Shown piece by piece: positions 15,836-25,764 of a stretch of DNA of 53,047 nt. Positions within the stretch are counted from its first letter, which is position 1, and the number at the start of each line of letters is the position of its first letter. This DNA comes from CAYSDH01 sp964429805 (GTDB lineage Bacteria > Bacteroidota > Bacteroidia > Flavobacteriales_D > JABDKJ01), in the NCBI GenBank assembly GCA_964429805.1, contig CAYSDH010000016.1:1-53047 (forward strand), given 5' to 3'. The position numbers and the translations under genes are program-made. The notes under the pieces were generated by a model that worked only from the letters and a program-made list of their open reading frames with translations, did no database searches and had not been told where the DNA came from.

Positions 15836-16807
15836 TTAGTCGAAAGACTGGTTTGAATTCTCAGCCATCTGAATCATGACATCATACTCTTCGGCTGTGA
15901 TGTCGTTGAAATAATAATTGACTGGGTTAATCGCTTTGTCATTAAAGCGTACTTCGTAATGCAGGTGAGGCCCTTTTGACTTGCCCGTGTTTCCTACAAA
16001 GCCGATGATGTCGCCTCGCTTGACAGTCTGCCCAGCTCTGGCCTTGATCTTACTCATGTGCGCGTAGAGTGTCACATATCCAAATCCGTGTTCTATTCTC
16101 ACATGGTTACCATATCCGCTCGACTTGTTGTCGGCTCTATACACTTTACCATCTCCGGTAGCATAAATGGGAGTGCCTGTTGGCGCAGTGAAGTCCATAC
16201 CCTCATGCATCTTTGGCACCTTGTAATGCGGGTCGATACGCATCCCATAACCTGATGCCATACGTGTAAGGTCTTTATTAGAAACAGGCTGAATGGCCGG
16301 AATACTACTCAGCATTCTCTCCTTGTTTTTTGCAAGGTCAACAACCTCATCTAAAGACTGCGACTGAACCACCATTCTCTTTGACAGGTCATCTAACTTC
16401 TTGTGTGTCTCAACCGTCAATTCTGAAAAGTCATAGCCCTCCAAGTAGTTATAACGGTTGACTCCACCTATACCAGACTGACGCTCATTAGGGTCAATGG
16501 GCTCGGCTTCAAATATGACACGATAGATATTGTCATCACGCTCCTCCATGTCAGCCATGACACCTGTGAGGTGGTCGAGTTTATTGTTAAGCACTTCGTA
16601 CTGCTGCTTAAGCTGATCATTCTCCCTTTCGAGTATGCGCTCTTTTGGCGAACTGAAGTACGTATAGGCTACAAGCAGAATAAGACCAGAGAAAAACAGC
16701 GCAGTAACTAAAAATGCCAGAGTAGTCTTTACCCTATCCCAAGTCGTGAGCTGAACCTTCTCATAATTGAGCGTCTGCGGGTTATATTTGAAAACAGTCT
16801 TTGACAT
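15836..16807 (-). CDS. M23-family peptidoglycan endopeptidase, membrane-anchored
   Basis: A 323-residue LytM-type zinc peptidase predicted to cut peptidoglycan cross-links in the periplasm. Residues 1-27 are cytoplasmic, 28-50 form one transmembrane segment, about 55-90 a coiled coil, and 180-300 the M23 domain. The metal and catalytic residues are all present: His201 and Asp205 in 'MHEGMDF', His250 in 'YAHMSKI', His281 and His283 in 'GPHLHYEV'. So it should be an active enzyme, unlike EnvC-type activators. It is divergent from alaS with 116 bp between, and upstream of merR. Confidence 0.92.
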   Translation of the reverse strand: MSKTVFKYNPQTLNYEKVQLTTWDRVKTTLAFLVTALFFSGLILLVAYTYFSSPKERILERENDQLKQQYEVLNNKLDHLTGVMADMEERDDNIYRVIFEAEPIDPNERQSGIGGVNRYNYLEGYDFSELTVETHKKLDDLSKRMVVQSQSLDEVVDLAKNKERMLSSIPAIQPVSNKDLTRMASGYGMRIDPHYKVPKMHEGMDFTAPTGTPIYATGDGKVYRADNKSSGYGNHVRIEHGFGYVTLYAHMSKIKARAGQTVKRGDIIGFVGNTGKSKGPHLHYEVRFNDKAINPVNYYFNDITAEEYDVMIQMAENSNQSFD

Positions 16808-16844
16808 GTCTGATTAAAGGGCCGTGAAAATAGGCAGAATAATC

Positions 16845-16852
16845 TATTTTTG
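16845..16852 (+). promoter_or_regulatory. putative -7 box (TATTTTTG) for alaS
   Basis: TATTTTTG matches TAnnTTTG and lies 71 nt before the alaS ATG, in the divergent gap with the M23 gene. A -33 TTG is not evident. Confidence 0.35.
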
Positions 16853-16923
16853 CAATCACCCAAAGGCAGGAAAACGCCCTACACCCCTTGGTATTTAACA
16901 GTTTTTAGCAAAAGAACCCCATC

Positions 16924-19533
16924 ATGACGAGTTACGAGATTAGGCAGGCATTTTTGAATTTCATGGAGTCAAAAGGACACATGAAAGTACCCTCGGCCCC
17001 CATGGTGGTGAAAAATGACCCCACACTCATGTTTACTAACGCGGGCATGAATCAGTTTAAAGACATCTTTTTGGGTGATGGTCAACCAAAGTCTACACGC
17101 TTAGCCAATTCTCAAAAATGTCTACGTGTCTCTGGCAAGCACAATGACCTCGAGGAAGTAGGTGTAGACACCTATCACCACACCATGTTTGAGATGCTGG
17201 GCAACTGGTCGTTTGGAGATTACTTTAAAAAAGGGGCCATAGAGTGGGCATGGGAACTATTGACAGAAGTGTACAAGATTCCAAAAGACAAACTCTACGT
17301 CACAGTCTTTGGTGGCGATGCGGCTGACGGACTTGACCGCGACAAAGAAGCCGCTGACATATGGGAGAACATCATAGATGCGGACCGTATACTGGACTGT
17401 GACAAGACTGACAACTTTTGGGAAATGGGAGAAACTGGCCCCTGCGGACCCTGCTCAGAGATCCATATCGACATCCGCTCGGATGAAGAGCGCGCGGCAA
17501 TTGATGGGCGCTCGCTGGTCAATAAAGACGACCCCAAAGTCATTGAGATATGGAACCTCGTGTTCATGGAGCACAACCGCATAAAGGATGGAAGCCTCCA
17601 TCCGCTGCCAGCCAAGCACATTGACACTGGAATGGGCTTTGAGCGCCTCACCACTGCCCTTCAGCAGAAGGAGTCTAATTATGACACAGACATATTTAGC
17701 CCGCTCATTGACAAAATAGTGTCACTCACGGGTGTGAAGTATGAGCGCAGTGACGAGAAAAAAGACATTGCCATCAGGGTGATTAGTGACCACGTAAGAG
17801 CGGTAAGTTTTGCTATTGCAGATGGCCAGTTGCCGAGCAATACTGGAGCAGGCTATGTGATCAGAAGAATTTTGCGCAGAGCCATTCGCTATGCATACAG
17901 CTTCTTAGATATGAAAGAGGCCTTCATTTTTGAACTTGTCTCAGTGCTGAGCACGCAGATGGGCGACCACTTCCCTGAAATTAAAGAACAGCGCGACCTC
18001 ATCGGCAAGGTCATCAAGGAAGAGGAAGAGTCATTTTTACGCACGCTAGAAAAAGGAATTCAGCGACTCGATGACATCATCAAAGCGAGCGAGAAGAAAA
18101 CCATCTCAGGCGAAAAAGTATTTGAGCTCTATGACACTTATGGCTTCCCGTTAGACTTGACGGCACTCATACTCGGTGAGCGTGGCTATGATCTTGATAA
18201 AAAAGGTTTTGAGTCAGAACTGGCTCAGCAAAAAGACCGATCTCGCTCAGACTCGAAGATTGACAAAGGAGACTGGGTGGTCGTCAAAGAAGATGATGTA
18301 GAAGAATTTGTAGGGTATGACCAACTGGAAAGCGAACTCCACATCACCCGTTACCGAAAAATTGAGCAGAAGGGACAAACGAAATACCAGCTGGTGTTTA
18401 ACCTTACTCCTTTTTATGCCGAAGGCGGTGGCCAAGTCGGTGATACTGGAACCATCTCTTCAAAAAATGACACGGTAACCATACTCGACACAAAGAAAGA
18501 GAATGGACTCATTCTGCATTTTGTTGATGAGTTGCCGGGCAACCTAAACGACACGTTTGATGGTAAGGTGGATGCCTCACGTAGAGCAAAAACGGAGAAA
18601 AACCACTCAGTGACTCACCTCATGCACCATGCGCTACGAGAAATTTTAGGTGACCATGTGCAGCAGAAAGGTAGCTTGGTTCATCCAGACGGGTTGCGAT
18701 TTGACTTCTCTCATTTCTCAAAGGTGAATGATGGAGAAATACGTCAGATAGAAGACCGAGTGAACCAATTAATCAGGGCCAATGCTCCACTCGAAGAAGG
18801 GCGAAACACACCTATGCAAGAGGCCATTGATGCCGGAGCAATGGCGCTCTTTGGAGAAAAATATGGCGATGTGGTGCGCACCATCCGTTTTGGTGAATCA
18901 ATAGAACTCTGCGGTGGCACCCATGTGAGTGCCACTGGAAACATTGGCCTGTTTAAGATTAGTAGTGAAAGTGCCATCGCCTCTGGTGTGCGAAGAATAG
19001 AGGCGCTTACTGGTGAGGGCGCCATACATGCTGCTCAAGCACTTGAGGACAGCATGAGCGAGGTGAGAGAGCTTTTGAAAAATCCGGCAGACCTAACTAA
19101 GGCAGTCGCTGATTTGCTGAGTAAAAACAGCCAGTTGACTAAAGAGCTTGAGAAGTTTAACAAGAACAAAGCGAGCGGTCTTAAAGACGAGTTAAAGAAT
19201 AAAGTACAAGAGATAGGCGGCATCAACTTCATAGCCGAGAAAGTAGATGTAGACTCAAAGAGTATCAAAGACATCGCCTTTCAGCTAAAGGCTGAATTAT
19301 CTAATCTCTTTCTAGTATTAGGAGCCGACCATGGAGGCAAGGTTGGACTGACCATTGCAGTGTCTGACGAGCTGATAAAAGATAAAGGGCTTAATGCAGG
19401 AAGTATCATTCGCGACCTGGCCAAGCACATTGGCGGTGGCGGTGGAGGCCAACCCGGATTTGCCTCAGCCGGTGGTTCTGATGTCTCTGGATTAGAGGCC
19501 GCATTTGCCCAAGCCAAAACTCTGATAGAATAG
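16924..19533 (+). CDS. alaS: alanine--tRNA ligase
   Basis: Charges tRNA-Ala and edits mis-charged Ser/Gly. The full-length 869-residue protein has the class II catalytic core at 1-450 ('FLNFMESKGHMKVPSAPMV', 'NAGMNQFKDIFLG', 'DTGMGFERLTTALQ', 'NTGAGYVIRRILRRAIRYAY'), the editing domain with its zinc ligands His565 and His569 (HLMHH) and Cys663 and His667 (CGGTH), and the C-terminal C-Ala domain with the glycine-rich 'GGGGGGQPGFASAGG'. Start ATG 16924 matches the conserved N-terminus. Divergent from the M23 gene and followed by a strong hairpin. Confidence 0.98.
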   Translation: MTSYEIRQAFLNFMESKGHMKVPSAPMVVKNDPTLMFTNAGMNQFKDIFLGDGQPKSTRLANSQKCLRVSGKHNDLEEVGVDTYHHTMFEMLGNWSFGDYFKKGAIEWAWELLTEVYKIPKDKLYVTVFGGDAADGLDRDKEAADIWENIIDADRILDCDKTDNFWEMGETGPCGPCSEIHIDIRSDEERAAIDGRSLVNKDDPKVIEIWNLVFMEHNRIKDGSLHPLPAKHIDTGMGFERLTTALQQKESNYDTDIFSPLIDKIVSLTGVKYERSDEKKDIAIRVISDHVRAVSFAIADGQLPSNTGAGYVIRRILRRAIRYAYSFLDMKEAFIFELVSVLSTQMGDHFPEIKEQRDLIGKVIKEEEESFLRTLEKGIQRLDDIIKASEKKTISGEKVFELYDTYGFPLDLTALILGERGYDLDKKGFESELAQQKDRSRSDSKIDKGDWVVVKEDDVEEFVGYDQLESELHITRYRKIEQKGQTKYQLVFNLTPFYAEGGGQVGDTGTISSKNDTVTILDTKKENGLILHFVDELPGNLNDTFDGKVDASRRAKTEKNHSVTHLMHHALREILGDHVQQKGSLVHPDGLRFDFSHFSKVNDGEIRQIEDRVNQLIRANAPLEEGRNTPMQEAIDAGAMALFGEKYGDVVRTIRFGESIELCGGTHVSATGNIGLFKISSESAIASGVRRIEALTGEGAIHAAQALEDSMSEVRELLKNPADLTKAVADLLSKNSQLTKELEKFNKNKASGLKDELKNKVQEIGGINFIAEKVDVDSKSIKDIAFQLKAELSNLFLVLGADHGGKVGLTIAVSDELIKDKGLNAGSIIRDLAKHIGGGGGGQPGFASAGGSDVSGLEAAFAQAKTLIE

Positions 19534-19544
19534 AACTAAGGCAC

Positions 19545-19572
19545 AAAAAACGGTCGGGGATTCCCGACCGTT
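19545..19572 (-). terminator. rho-independent terminator between convergent alaS and the DUF5684-like gene
   Basis: AACGGTCGGG (19549-19558) and CCCGACCGTT (19563-19572) form a perfect 10-bp stem with a 4-nt loop. On the minus strand it is followed by a T run (complement of A 19545-19550), so it works best for the membrane protein gene; it may also stop alaS, although its plus-strand T tract is weak. Confidence 0.85.
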
Positions 19573-19601
19573 CTCATTTCAATACTCTAAAGAAGGGATG
19601 C

Positions 19602-20141
19602 TTATGCGAAGGCTTCGCTTCCAGAAAGAGAAGTCTTTCCGTAGGCTGGACCTTCATATTCGATCTCATAAGAAAGACCTAGGTTAAGCACGTATAAAAC
19701 GTTTAACACAACTACAAGCACGTAATCAAACACGGTGCGTCTTCCAAAGGAATTGCACAGCTCGATATGCGCTTTAATCATAAAGATTGCGAAGATTGCA
19801 AAACTCAAAAGGAAGAGAGGCAGTGAGAATGCCACCGCAGAAAATGCTGCGTTTCCTTGAGCGAATGCAAAGATATCCGCGTAATCCATCATCAAGGCGA
19901 GAAGCATTCCTACAATAGGAACCATGATGAATAGCGAATGAATAAGAGGCCTGCCAATCACTTTCATGAATACAATGAAGTTCCAACCTGGAACCACTGC
20001 GGCAAGTGCTGGTTGCTCGGCCTTAGCGTAGAGCCTCATTTGTGCAACCATACCTATAAAAAGAGCGAAGGGTACTATAACCCAAAGGGCACCTCCAAAG
20101 ATTGAGTGAAGATAATCTGTAAGTGCGTAGAAGAAATCCAT
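19602..20141 (-). CDS. DUF5684-like integral membrane protein
   Basis: A 179-residue protein with about four or five hydrophobic segments (roughly 15-35, 65-88, 95-125 and 138-160). The segment 'YAKAEQPALAAVVPGWNFIVFMKVIGRPLIH' matches the pattern of DUF5684 proteins (Gly/Pro-rich 'PGWN...GRP' between the first helices), which in Bacteroidota often sit beside signal peptidase genes; none is seen here. Function unknown. Upstream 177 bp (20142-20318) is AT-rich and gene-free. Ends with an acidic/neutral tail 'YGKTSLSGSEAFA'. Confidence 0.75.
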   Translation of the reverse strand: MDFFYALTDYLHSIFGGALWVIVPFALFIGMVAQMRLYAKAEQPALAAVVPGWNFIVFMKVIGRPLIHSLFIMVPIVGMLLALMMDYADIFAFAQGNAAFSAVAFSLPLFLLSFAIFAIFMIKAHIELCNSFGRRTVFDYVLVVVLNVLYVLNLGLSYEIEYEGPAYGKTSLSGSEAFA

Positions 20142-20318
20142 AATGTGCGTTTTTAAAATCTTAAGCGGTTAGCTGATGACTTTCATGTAAAAGACGGAAA
20201 GTTTCAACTTTGGTTGCCTTTTAATCGCACTATTATTTAAACTATTGGAATCTTAAAACTTTCTACAATCGCGCATCTTTCTGATTATATGCGACTTACG
20301 TTATCAACACGTTATCCA

Positions 20319-22106
20319 CTAAAAGCAATATTCGTTGGCTTCAATCAGTGCAATCGCCACCTTTTGACGTGCATCACGCACATTAAAGGCCGTCATTTTC
20401 GTGAATCTCTTCACTCCCATGAGCATCATACGCATCTCATCACCTTCGGCAAATGACATAATTGCCTCGTTACCGGACTTTCTAATCTGATCAGCCGCAT
20501 CATATACATAGAGCCTCGCCATCTGTTCTTTTTCGTCCAGGTATTCAGTTTTGCCAAGCGCCTTCAACTTCTGAACTCTCAGCACAGTTGATTCTGCCGT
20601 GTAGCACAACATGACCATATCAGCAATGTTCATCAAGATCTCTTGCTGCTTACCAAGTTCCATCATGAGCTTTTGCGCGGCAGCGCCAGCAGTCATCAAC
20701 ACAGCCTTCTTGAAGTTTCTGACCAGTTTCATTTCTGCACTCATAAAGCCATCATCTCCATCACCAAAGTCTGGTATAGACATAAGCTCTTTTTGAACGG
20801 CCATAGCAGGCGTCATCAAATCAAGAGTGCCTTTCATGGCTTTCTTAAGAATCATGTCGACCGTCAACATGCGATTGATCTCGTTAGTCCCTTCAAAGAT
20901 TCTGTTGATTCTAGAGTCGCGGTAGGCGCGCTCTATCATCGACTCTGCACTATAACCCATTCCGCCATGTATCTGCACGCCTTCATCTACGCAGTAGTCC
21001 AGCGACTCTGAGGCAATGACTTTCAAAATGGCACATTCAGGTGCAAAAGAGGCTATCCCCTTTGTGGTTGCCTCATTTTTGTCTACCCCTCCGGCTACAA
21101 ACGATGCGATGGCATCATCTATATTCTGCGTAGCTCTGTACAAGGCCGATTCAGAAGCAAATGTCAACACTGCCTGTTGAGCGAGCTTAAAACGTATGGC
21201 CCCATATTTCGATATGGGGCGACCAAACTGAGACCGCTCATTGGCGTATTTGATGGACAGGTTATTGGCGGCCTTCGCACCTCCAATCACACCTCCGGCC
21301 AACTTAATACGCCCTATGTTGAGCACGTTGACAGCAATTTTAAATCCTTTCTGTCTTTCAAAAAGTAGATTCTCTGCTGGAACTTTACAGTCATTAAAAA
21401 ACACCTGTCTGGTTGATGAGCCCTTGATACCCATCTTCTTCTCTTCTGGATTTAGACTCAAGCCTTCAAAGTCTTTCTCAACGATAAAAGCTGTCAGGTT
21501 CTCGTCATCATCAATCTTGGCAAATACGATAAACACGTCTGCAAATCCGGCATTGGTAATCCACATTTTCTGTCCGTTTAAGACATAGTGTTTTCCATCT
21601 GCGCTGAGTACCGCCTTAGTCTTGGCAGCATTGGCGTCTGAACCTGAACTAGGCTCTGTCAAGCAATAAGCACCCTTCCACTCACCCGTAGCGAGTTTTG
21701 GAATGTACTTTTTCTTCTGCTCGTCATTTCCGTAATACAAAATCGGCAGCGTACCAATACCCGTGTGCGCTCCATGAGCAACAGAAAAAGAGAACCCATG
21801 TCCAAGCGCTTCTGTGCTCAACATGGTCGACTTGAAGTCCATACCCATTCCGCCAAGGTCTTCTGGAATGGATATGCCGAGTATACCGAGTCCTCCAGCT
21901 TTGTCTATTAAAGAGACCATCAGCCCTTCTTCCATGGCGTCAATCTTCTCCACATTAGGAATAACTTCTTGATTGATGAAGTCGGCACAACTCTGCTCAA
22001 TCATTCGGTGCTCTTCACTGAACTCTTCAGGAATAAATATTTCTTCTGGTGTTGTTTCTCTGATTAGAAACTCTCCGCCACTGATGGCTTTTTTATCTGC
22101 ACTCAT
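20319..22106 (-). CDS. acyl-CoA dehydrogenase, long-chain type, of the beta-oxidation operon
   Basis: Catalyses the first, FAD-dependent step of fatty acyl-CoA beta-oxidation. The 595-residue protein contains the usual three-part ACAD fold at about 35-420: 'GAYCLTEPSSGSDANAAKTKAVL' (FAD/substrate loop), 'YVLNGQKMWITNAGFADVFIVFAK', 'GMGYSAESMIERAYRDSRINRIFEGTNEINRML' with the catalytic Glu in FEGTNE, plus a C-terminal extension of about 170 residues. That extension and the Glu position resemble VLCAD/ACAD9-type enzymes, which suggests long-chain substrates. Last gene of the MarR-fadN-thiolase-ACAD operon, 28 bp after the thiolase. Confidence 0.92.
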   Translation of the reverse strand: MSADKKAISGGEFLIRETTPEEIFIPEEFSEEHRMIEQSCADFINQEVIPNVEKIDAMEEGLMVSLIDKAGGLGILGISIPEDLGGMGMDFKSTMLSTEALGHGFSFSVAHGAHTGIGTLPILYYGNDEQKKKYIPKLATGEWKGAYCLTEPSSGSDANAAKTKAVLSADGKHYVLNGQKMWITNAGFADVFIVFAKIDDDENLTAFIVEKDFEGLSLNPEEKKMGIKGSSTRQVFFNDCKVPAENLLFERQKGFKIAVNVLNIGRIKLAGGVIGGAKAANNLSIKYANERSQFGRPISKYGAIRFKLAQQAVLTFASESALYRATQNIDDAIASFVAGGVDKNEATTKGIASFAPECAILKVIASESLDYCVDEGVQIHGGMGYSAESMIERAYRDSRINRIFEGTNEINRMLTVDMILKKAMKGTLDLMTPAMAVQKELMSIPDFGDGDDGFMSAEMKLVRNFKKAVLMTAGAAAQKLMMELGKQQEILMNIADMVMLCYTAESTVLRVQKLKALGKTEYLDEKEQMARLYVYDAADQIRKSGNEAIMSFAEGDEMRMMLMGVKRFTKMTAFNVRDARQKVAIALIEANEYCF

Positions 22107-22134
22107 ACGTATCAGGATTTGTAGTCAACTTCTC

Positions 22135-23310
22135 TTAATTCAATAATTCTATTACTCCGGCAGCTCCCTGCCCAGTACCAACACACATTGTTACTATGCC
22201 GTACTTCTGCTTTCTTCTTCTCATCTCATTGATGAGCTGCACACTGAGTTTTGCGCCTGTACACCCGAGCGGATGCCCCAAAGCGATGGCTCCTCCATTG
22301 ACATTTACTATGTCTGGGTTAAGCCCAAGCTCTTTGACCACTGCTACAGACTGAGAAGCAAAGGCTTCGTTTAACTCGTACTGCTCAATGTCGCTGGCTT
22401 TGAGTCCAGCCTTTTCAATGGCTTTTGGCACAGCATACATAGGGCCCATCCCCATTATTCTTGGTTCTAGACCAGAAACATGGTAACTCTTTAACCGTGC
22501 AATGGGCTCTACTCCGAGTTCTTTTAGTTTGCGTTCTGAGACAATCATCAAGAATGCTGCACCATCAGAAGTTTGTGATGCGTTACCAGCGGTCACCGTT
22601 CCTTTTGGGTCAAACACTGGTCTTAGTTTTGCCAAGGCTTCAACGGTGGTGCTTCGTCTAATACCTTCATCGGTGTCTACGGTAAACGTCTTTTCCTGAC
22701 GCTTATCATCTTTCACAAACACCTCGGTAACATCTATAGGCACAATGTCTTCTTTAAAGCGACCAGCATCGATGGCCGCGATGGCACGCATCTGAGACTG
22801 GTAGGCAAACTCGTCTTGCTCTGCTCTCCCTACTTTAAAGTCTCTGGCTACGGCCTCAGCCGTTAGTCCCATTCCCCAGTACCAACTTGGATTCTTTTCT
22901 GAGACCTTGGGGTTAGGCACTATGCGCCATCCTCCAAAGGGTATAGGGGTCATTGTTTCGACTCCTCCGGCAATGATGCAGTCAGCCATTCCTGAGTGAA
23001 TTTTTGCTGAAGCAATGGCTATCGTTTCTAGTCCTGATGAGCAGTATCTGTTGACGGTCATTCCAGGCACATTTTCGGTGTCCAGCCCCATGAGGGAAAT
23101 CATTCTGCCGAGATTTAATCCCTGCTCTGCTTCTGGTGTGGCATTACCGCAGATTACGTCATCAATAGTCTCTGGGTCCAAGTCTTTAAACTGAGCCATA
23201 AGATGTCTGACCACTGAGGCACCGAGATCATCGGCCCGCATGGACTTGAAAACTCCACGCCCAGACTTCCCCACTGCCGTTCTGTATCCTGCTACTATAT
23301 ATGCATCCAT
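22135..23310 (-). CDS. fadA: acetyl-CoA C-acyltransferase (3-ketoacyl-CoA thiolase)
   Basis: Thiolytic cleavage of 3-ketoacyl-CoA, the last beta-oxidation step. At 391 residues it is of normal length. The acyl-accepting Cys90 is in 'TVNRYCSSGLETIA'; the second active-site set is 'NEAFASQ', 'NVNGGAIALGHPLGCTGAK' and 'CVGTGQGAAGV' near the C-terminus. Its place between the multifunctional FadN-like enzyme and the acyl-CoA dehydrogenase indicates a degradative rather than biosynthetic thiolase. Confidence 0.95.
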   Translation of the reverse strand: MDAYIVAGYRTAVGKSGRGVFKSMRADDLGASVVRHLMAQFKDLDPETIDDVICGNATPEAEQGLNLGRMISLMGLDTENVPGMTVNRYCSSGLETIAIASAKIHSGMADCIIAGGVETMTPIPFGGWRIVPNPKVSEKNPSWYWGMGLTAEAVARDFKVGRAEQDEFAYQSQMRAIAAIDAGRFKEDIVPIDVTEVFVKDDKRQEKTFTVDTDEGIRRSTTVEALAKLRPVFDPKGTVTAGNASQTSDGAAFLMIVSERKLKELGVEPIARLKSYHVSGLEPRIMGMGPMYAVPKAIEKAGLKASDIEQYELNEAFASQSVAVVKELGLNPDIVNVNGGAIALGHPLGCTGAKLSVQLINEMRRRKQKYGIVTMCVGTGQGAAGVIELLN

Positions 23311-23350
23311 TATCTTGTCTTTTAAAAGATTCTATTCTCCTGAAGAGAAT

Positions 23351-25762
23351 TTAGTTTCTCAATACTTTACCTGTGGTGATTATACTCTGGAGTCTTTCGA
23401 GCGTTTTTCGTTCTGCACAGAGCTCTAGAAATTTTCTTCGCTCCAAATCCAGTAGGTACTTCTCACTCACTTTTGTGGGTCTGCTGAGGTCTCCTCCAGC
23501 CAGCACGAATCCTAATTTTTCAGAGATGATTTTATCATGCTCAGAAATGTAGTTTCCGGCATGCATGCTGTCGGCACCGACATACACTATACCCAGCGCA
23601 TCGTTACCAAGCACCTCGATATCTTTTCGTGGCTTAGGGCTCACATAACCGGCATCTGCCATGGCTACACAAGCACTCTTTGCTCTTCCGAGTTGATGCT
23701 CTCTAGAGACAACAACCTCATCTATTCCTTCTCTCAAATAACCCAAGTCAAAGGCTTCATAGGCAGATGTAGAGACTTTGGCCTGACCGATGGTTAGAAA
23801 TCTGTTTCTAAACTGGTTGGTCTTCATGTCTCCTTCATGCAGTTCGTCTGACAGCCTGAGGGCAAACTCTTTTGTACCGCCACCGCCTGGTATCAAACCG
23901 ACACCAAACTCTACCAGACCGATATAACTCTCTGCATGCGCCACTACCTTGTCTGCGTGAAGACACATCTCACAACCACCACCGAGCGTCAAATTATGAG
24001 GAGCAACGATGACTGGAACATCACAATGCCTTAGTCTAATCACGGTGTTTTGGAAAGCCCTGATGGCAAAATCGAGCTCATCAAACTCTTGGTCAACGGC
24101 CATCATAAATATCATGCCCACATTGGCACCTGCAGAGAAGTTTTCTCCTTCATTAGAAATGACTAGTCCACGATACGACTCTTCAGCCAAATCCATGGCC
24201 TTGTTAAGTCCTGCCAAGACCTCACCACCAATGGTGTTCATCTTAGTATGAAATTCAATATTGAGTATGCCGTCACCAATGTCTTTAATCGTAGTTCCAG
24301 TATTCTTCCACACGATTTTATCATCCGTGATATTTGAGAGAATGACCAAATCTTCTTGTCCTGGTATGGTGACATATGATTTGCTACTGTGGTCGTAATA
24401 CTGTCTTAATCCGTTTTCGAGTTTGTAAAAGGACGAGAATCCCGCATCAGCCATCTCTTGTATCCAAGCGGCTGGCTTCACCCCTTCTTCCTCCATACTT
24501 TTCAAGGCGTCTTGAAGGCCTACAGCATCCCAGCTTTCGAAGGGACCGATCTCCCAACCAAAGCCTGCTTTCATGGCATCGTCAATGCGATATACCTCAT
24601 CAGAAATTTCAGGAATTCTGTGTGACACGTAGGCCAGCACAGCATTGGTAATCTTCTTGTAAAACTCTCCAGCCTTGTCTTTACCGTTATAAAGCAGCTT
24701 GGTACGGGCCTTTAAATCATCTACCGACTTAGCCGCATCAAGCGTGGCAAATTTGGTTTTTGATTTTGGCTCGTACTCTAAGGTGTCAAGATTCATGGAG
24801 AGGATTTCACTCTTTCCATCAGCTCCTTTTACTTTTTTGTAGAAGCCTTCGCCTGTTTTTGAACCAAGTCTATTGGCTTCAAGCATCTTTGTTACAAAAT
24901 CTGGTATCTCAAAGATTTCGCTGCGCTCGTCATTTGGACAATTTTCTTTCACACCATTCGCCACGTGTACCAACGTGTCTAGTCCGACCACATCACATGT
25001 ACGGAAGGTGGCTGACTTCGGTCGCCCCATCACGGGACCGGTGAGCTTGTCAACTTCATTGACATTAAATCCCATCTCTTTGACCAGATGAAACAAGGCC
25101 TGTATGCTAAACACACCTACTCTATTGGCAATAAACGCGGGCGTGTCTTTACAGAGCACGGTCTTTTTTCCTAAGAATCGAGCACCATAGTCCATTATAA
25201 AGTCAATGACCGTTTGATCAGTCTTTTTTGAGGGAATGACTTCTAACAATTTCAAATAGCGAGGCGGGTTAAAAAAGTGACTTCCGCAGAAGTGTTTTTG
25301 AAAATCTTCTGAGCGCCCTGCAAGAAGCATGTTGATCGGTATTCCAGAAGTGTTTGAGGTAATCAGTGTACCAGGCTTGCGGTATTTCTCGACATTTTCA
25401 AACACTTGCTTTTTTATGTCGAGTCGCTCAACCACTACTTCGATAATCCAATCTGAGTCAGCGATTTTTGGCAAATCATCATCAAAGTTTCCTTGGCTAA
25501 TTCGGTTCGCAAAACTCTTCTTGTAGATTGGAGATGGATTTGACTTTAACGCAAACTTCAGCGCGTCATTTACTATCCTATTTCTTACATCTGGAGATTC
25601 GAGCGTTTTTCCAGCGGCCTCTTCAGCATCGCTCAGCTCTCTAGGTACAATGTCTAGCAACAGAACTTCAACTCCTATTCCTGCAAAGTGGCAGGCAATT
25701 CGTGAACCCATAACTCCTGAGCCCAGCACAGTTACCTTATTAATTTTCTTGTTCAAGTTCAT
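23351..25762 (-). CDS. fadN: bifunctional 3-hydroxyacyl-CoA dehydrogenase / enoyl-CoA hydratase (FadN type)
   Basis: Performs the hydration and NAD-dependent oxidation steps of beta-oxidation. The 803-residue protein has the dehydrogenase first: 'VTVLGSGVMGSRIACHFAGIGVEVLLLDI' (NAD loop, residues 9-35), 'CGSHFFNPPRYLKLLEVIP' and 'CKDTPAFIANRVG', then a hydratase/isomerase domain at about 490-720 with 'GENFSAGANVGM' and 'LTLGGGCEMCLHADKVVAHAESYIGLVEFGVGLIPGGGGT'. This order (HAD then ECH) is that of Bacillus FadN, reversed relative to E. coli FadB. It starts 2 bp after the MarR gene stop, so it is co-transcribed with its likely regulator. Confidence 0.93.
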   Translation of the reverse strand: MNLNKKINKVTVLGSGVMGSRIACHFAGIGVEVLLLDIVPRELSDAEEAAGKTLESPDVRNRIVNDALKFALKSNPSPIYKKSFANRISQGNFDDDLPKIADSDWIIEVVVERLDIKKQVFENVEKYRKPGTLITSNTSGIPINMLLAGRSEDFQKHFCGSHFFNPPRYLKLLEVIPSKKTDQTVIDFIMDYGARFLGKKTVLCKDTPAFIANRVGVFSIQALFHLVKEMGFNVNEVDKLTGPVMGRPKSATFRTCDVVGLDTLVHVANGVKENCPNDERSEIFEIPDFVTKMLEANRLGSKTGEGFYKKVKGADGKSEILSMNLDTLEYEPKSKTKFATLDAAKSVDDLKARTKLLYNGKDKAGEFYKKITNAVLAYVSHRIPEISDEVYRIDDAMKAGFGWEIGPFESWDAVGLQDALKSMEEEGVKPAAWIQEMADAGFSSFYKLENGLRQYYDHSSKSYVTIPGQEDLVILSNITDDKIVWKNTGTTIKDIGDGILNIEFHTKMNTIGGEVLAGLNKAMDLAEESYRGLVISNEGENFSAGANVGMIFMMAVDQEFDELDFAIRAFQNTVIRLRHCDVPVIVAPHNLTLGGGCEMCLHADKVVAHAESYIGLVEFGVGLIPGGGGTKEFALRLSDELHEGDMKTNQFRNRFLTIGQAKVSTSAYEAFDLGYLREGIDEVVVSREHQLGRAKSACVAMADAGYVSPKPRKDIEVLGNDALGIVYVGADSMHAGNYISEHDKIISEKLGFVLAGGDLSRPTKVSEKYLLDLERRKFLELCAERKTLERLQSIITTGKVLRN

Positions 25763-25764
25763 TC

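Noticed and set aside
20301..20320. Two DnaA-box-like 9-mers (TTATCAACA and TTATCCACT)
   Set aside because: Each has one mismatch to the consensus, the second overlaps the stop codon of the acyl-CoA dehydrogenase, and there are only two with no dnaA, dnaN or other origin context. Not supported as an origin.
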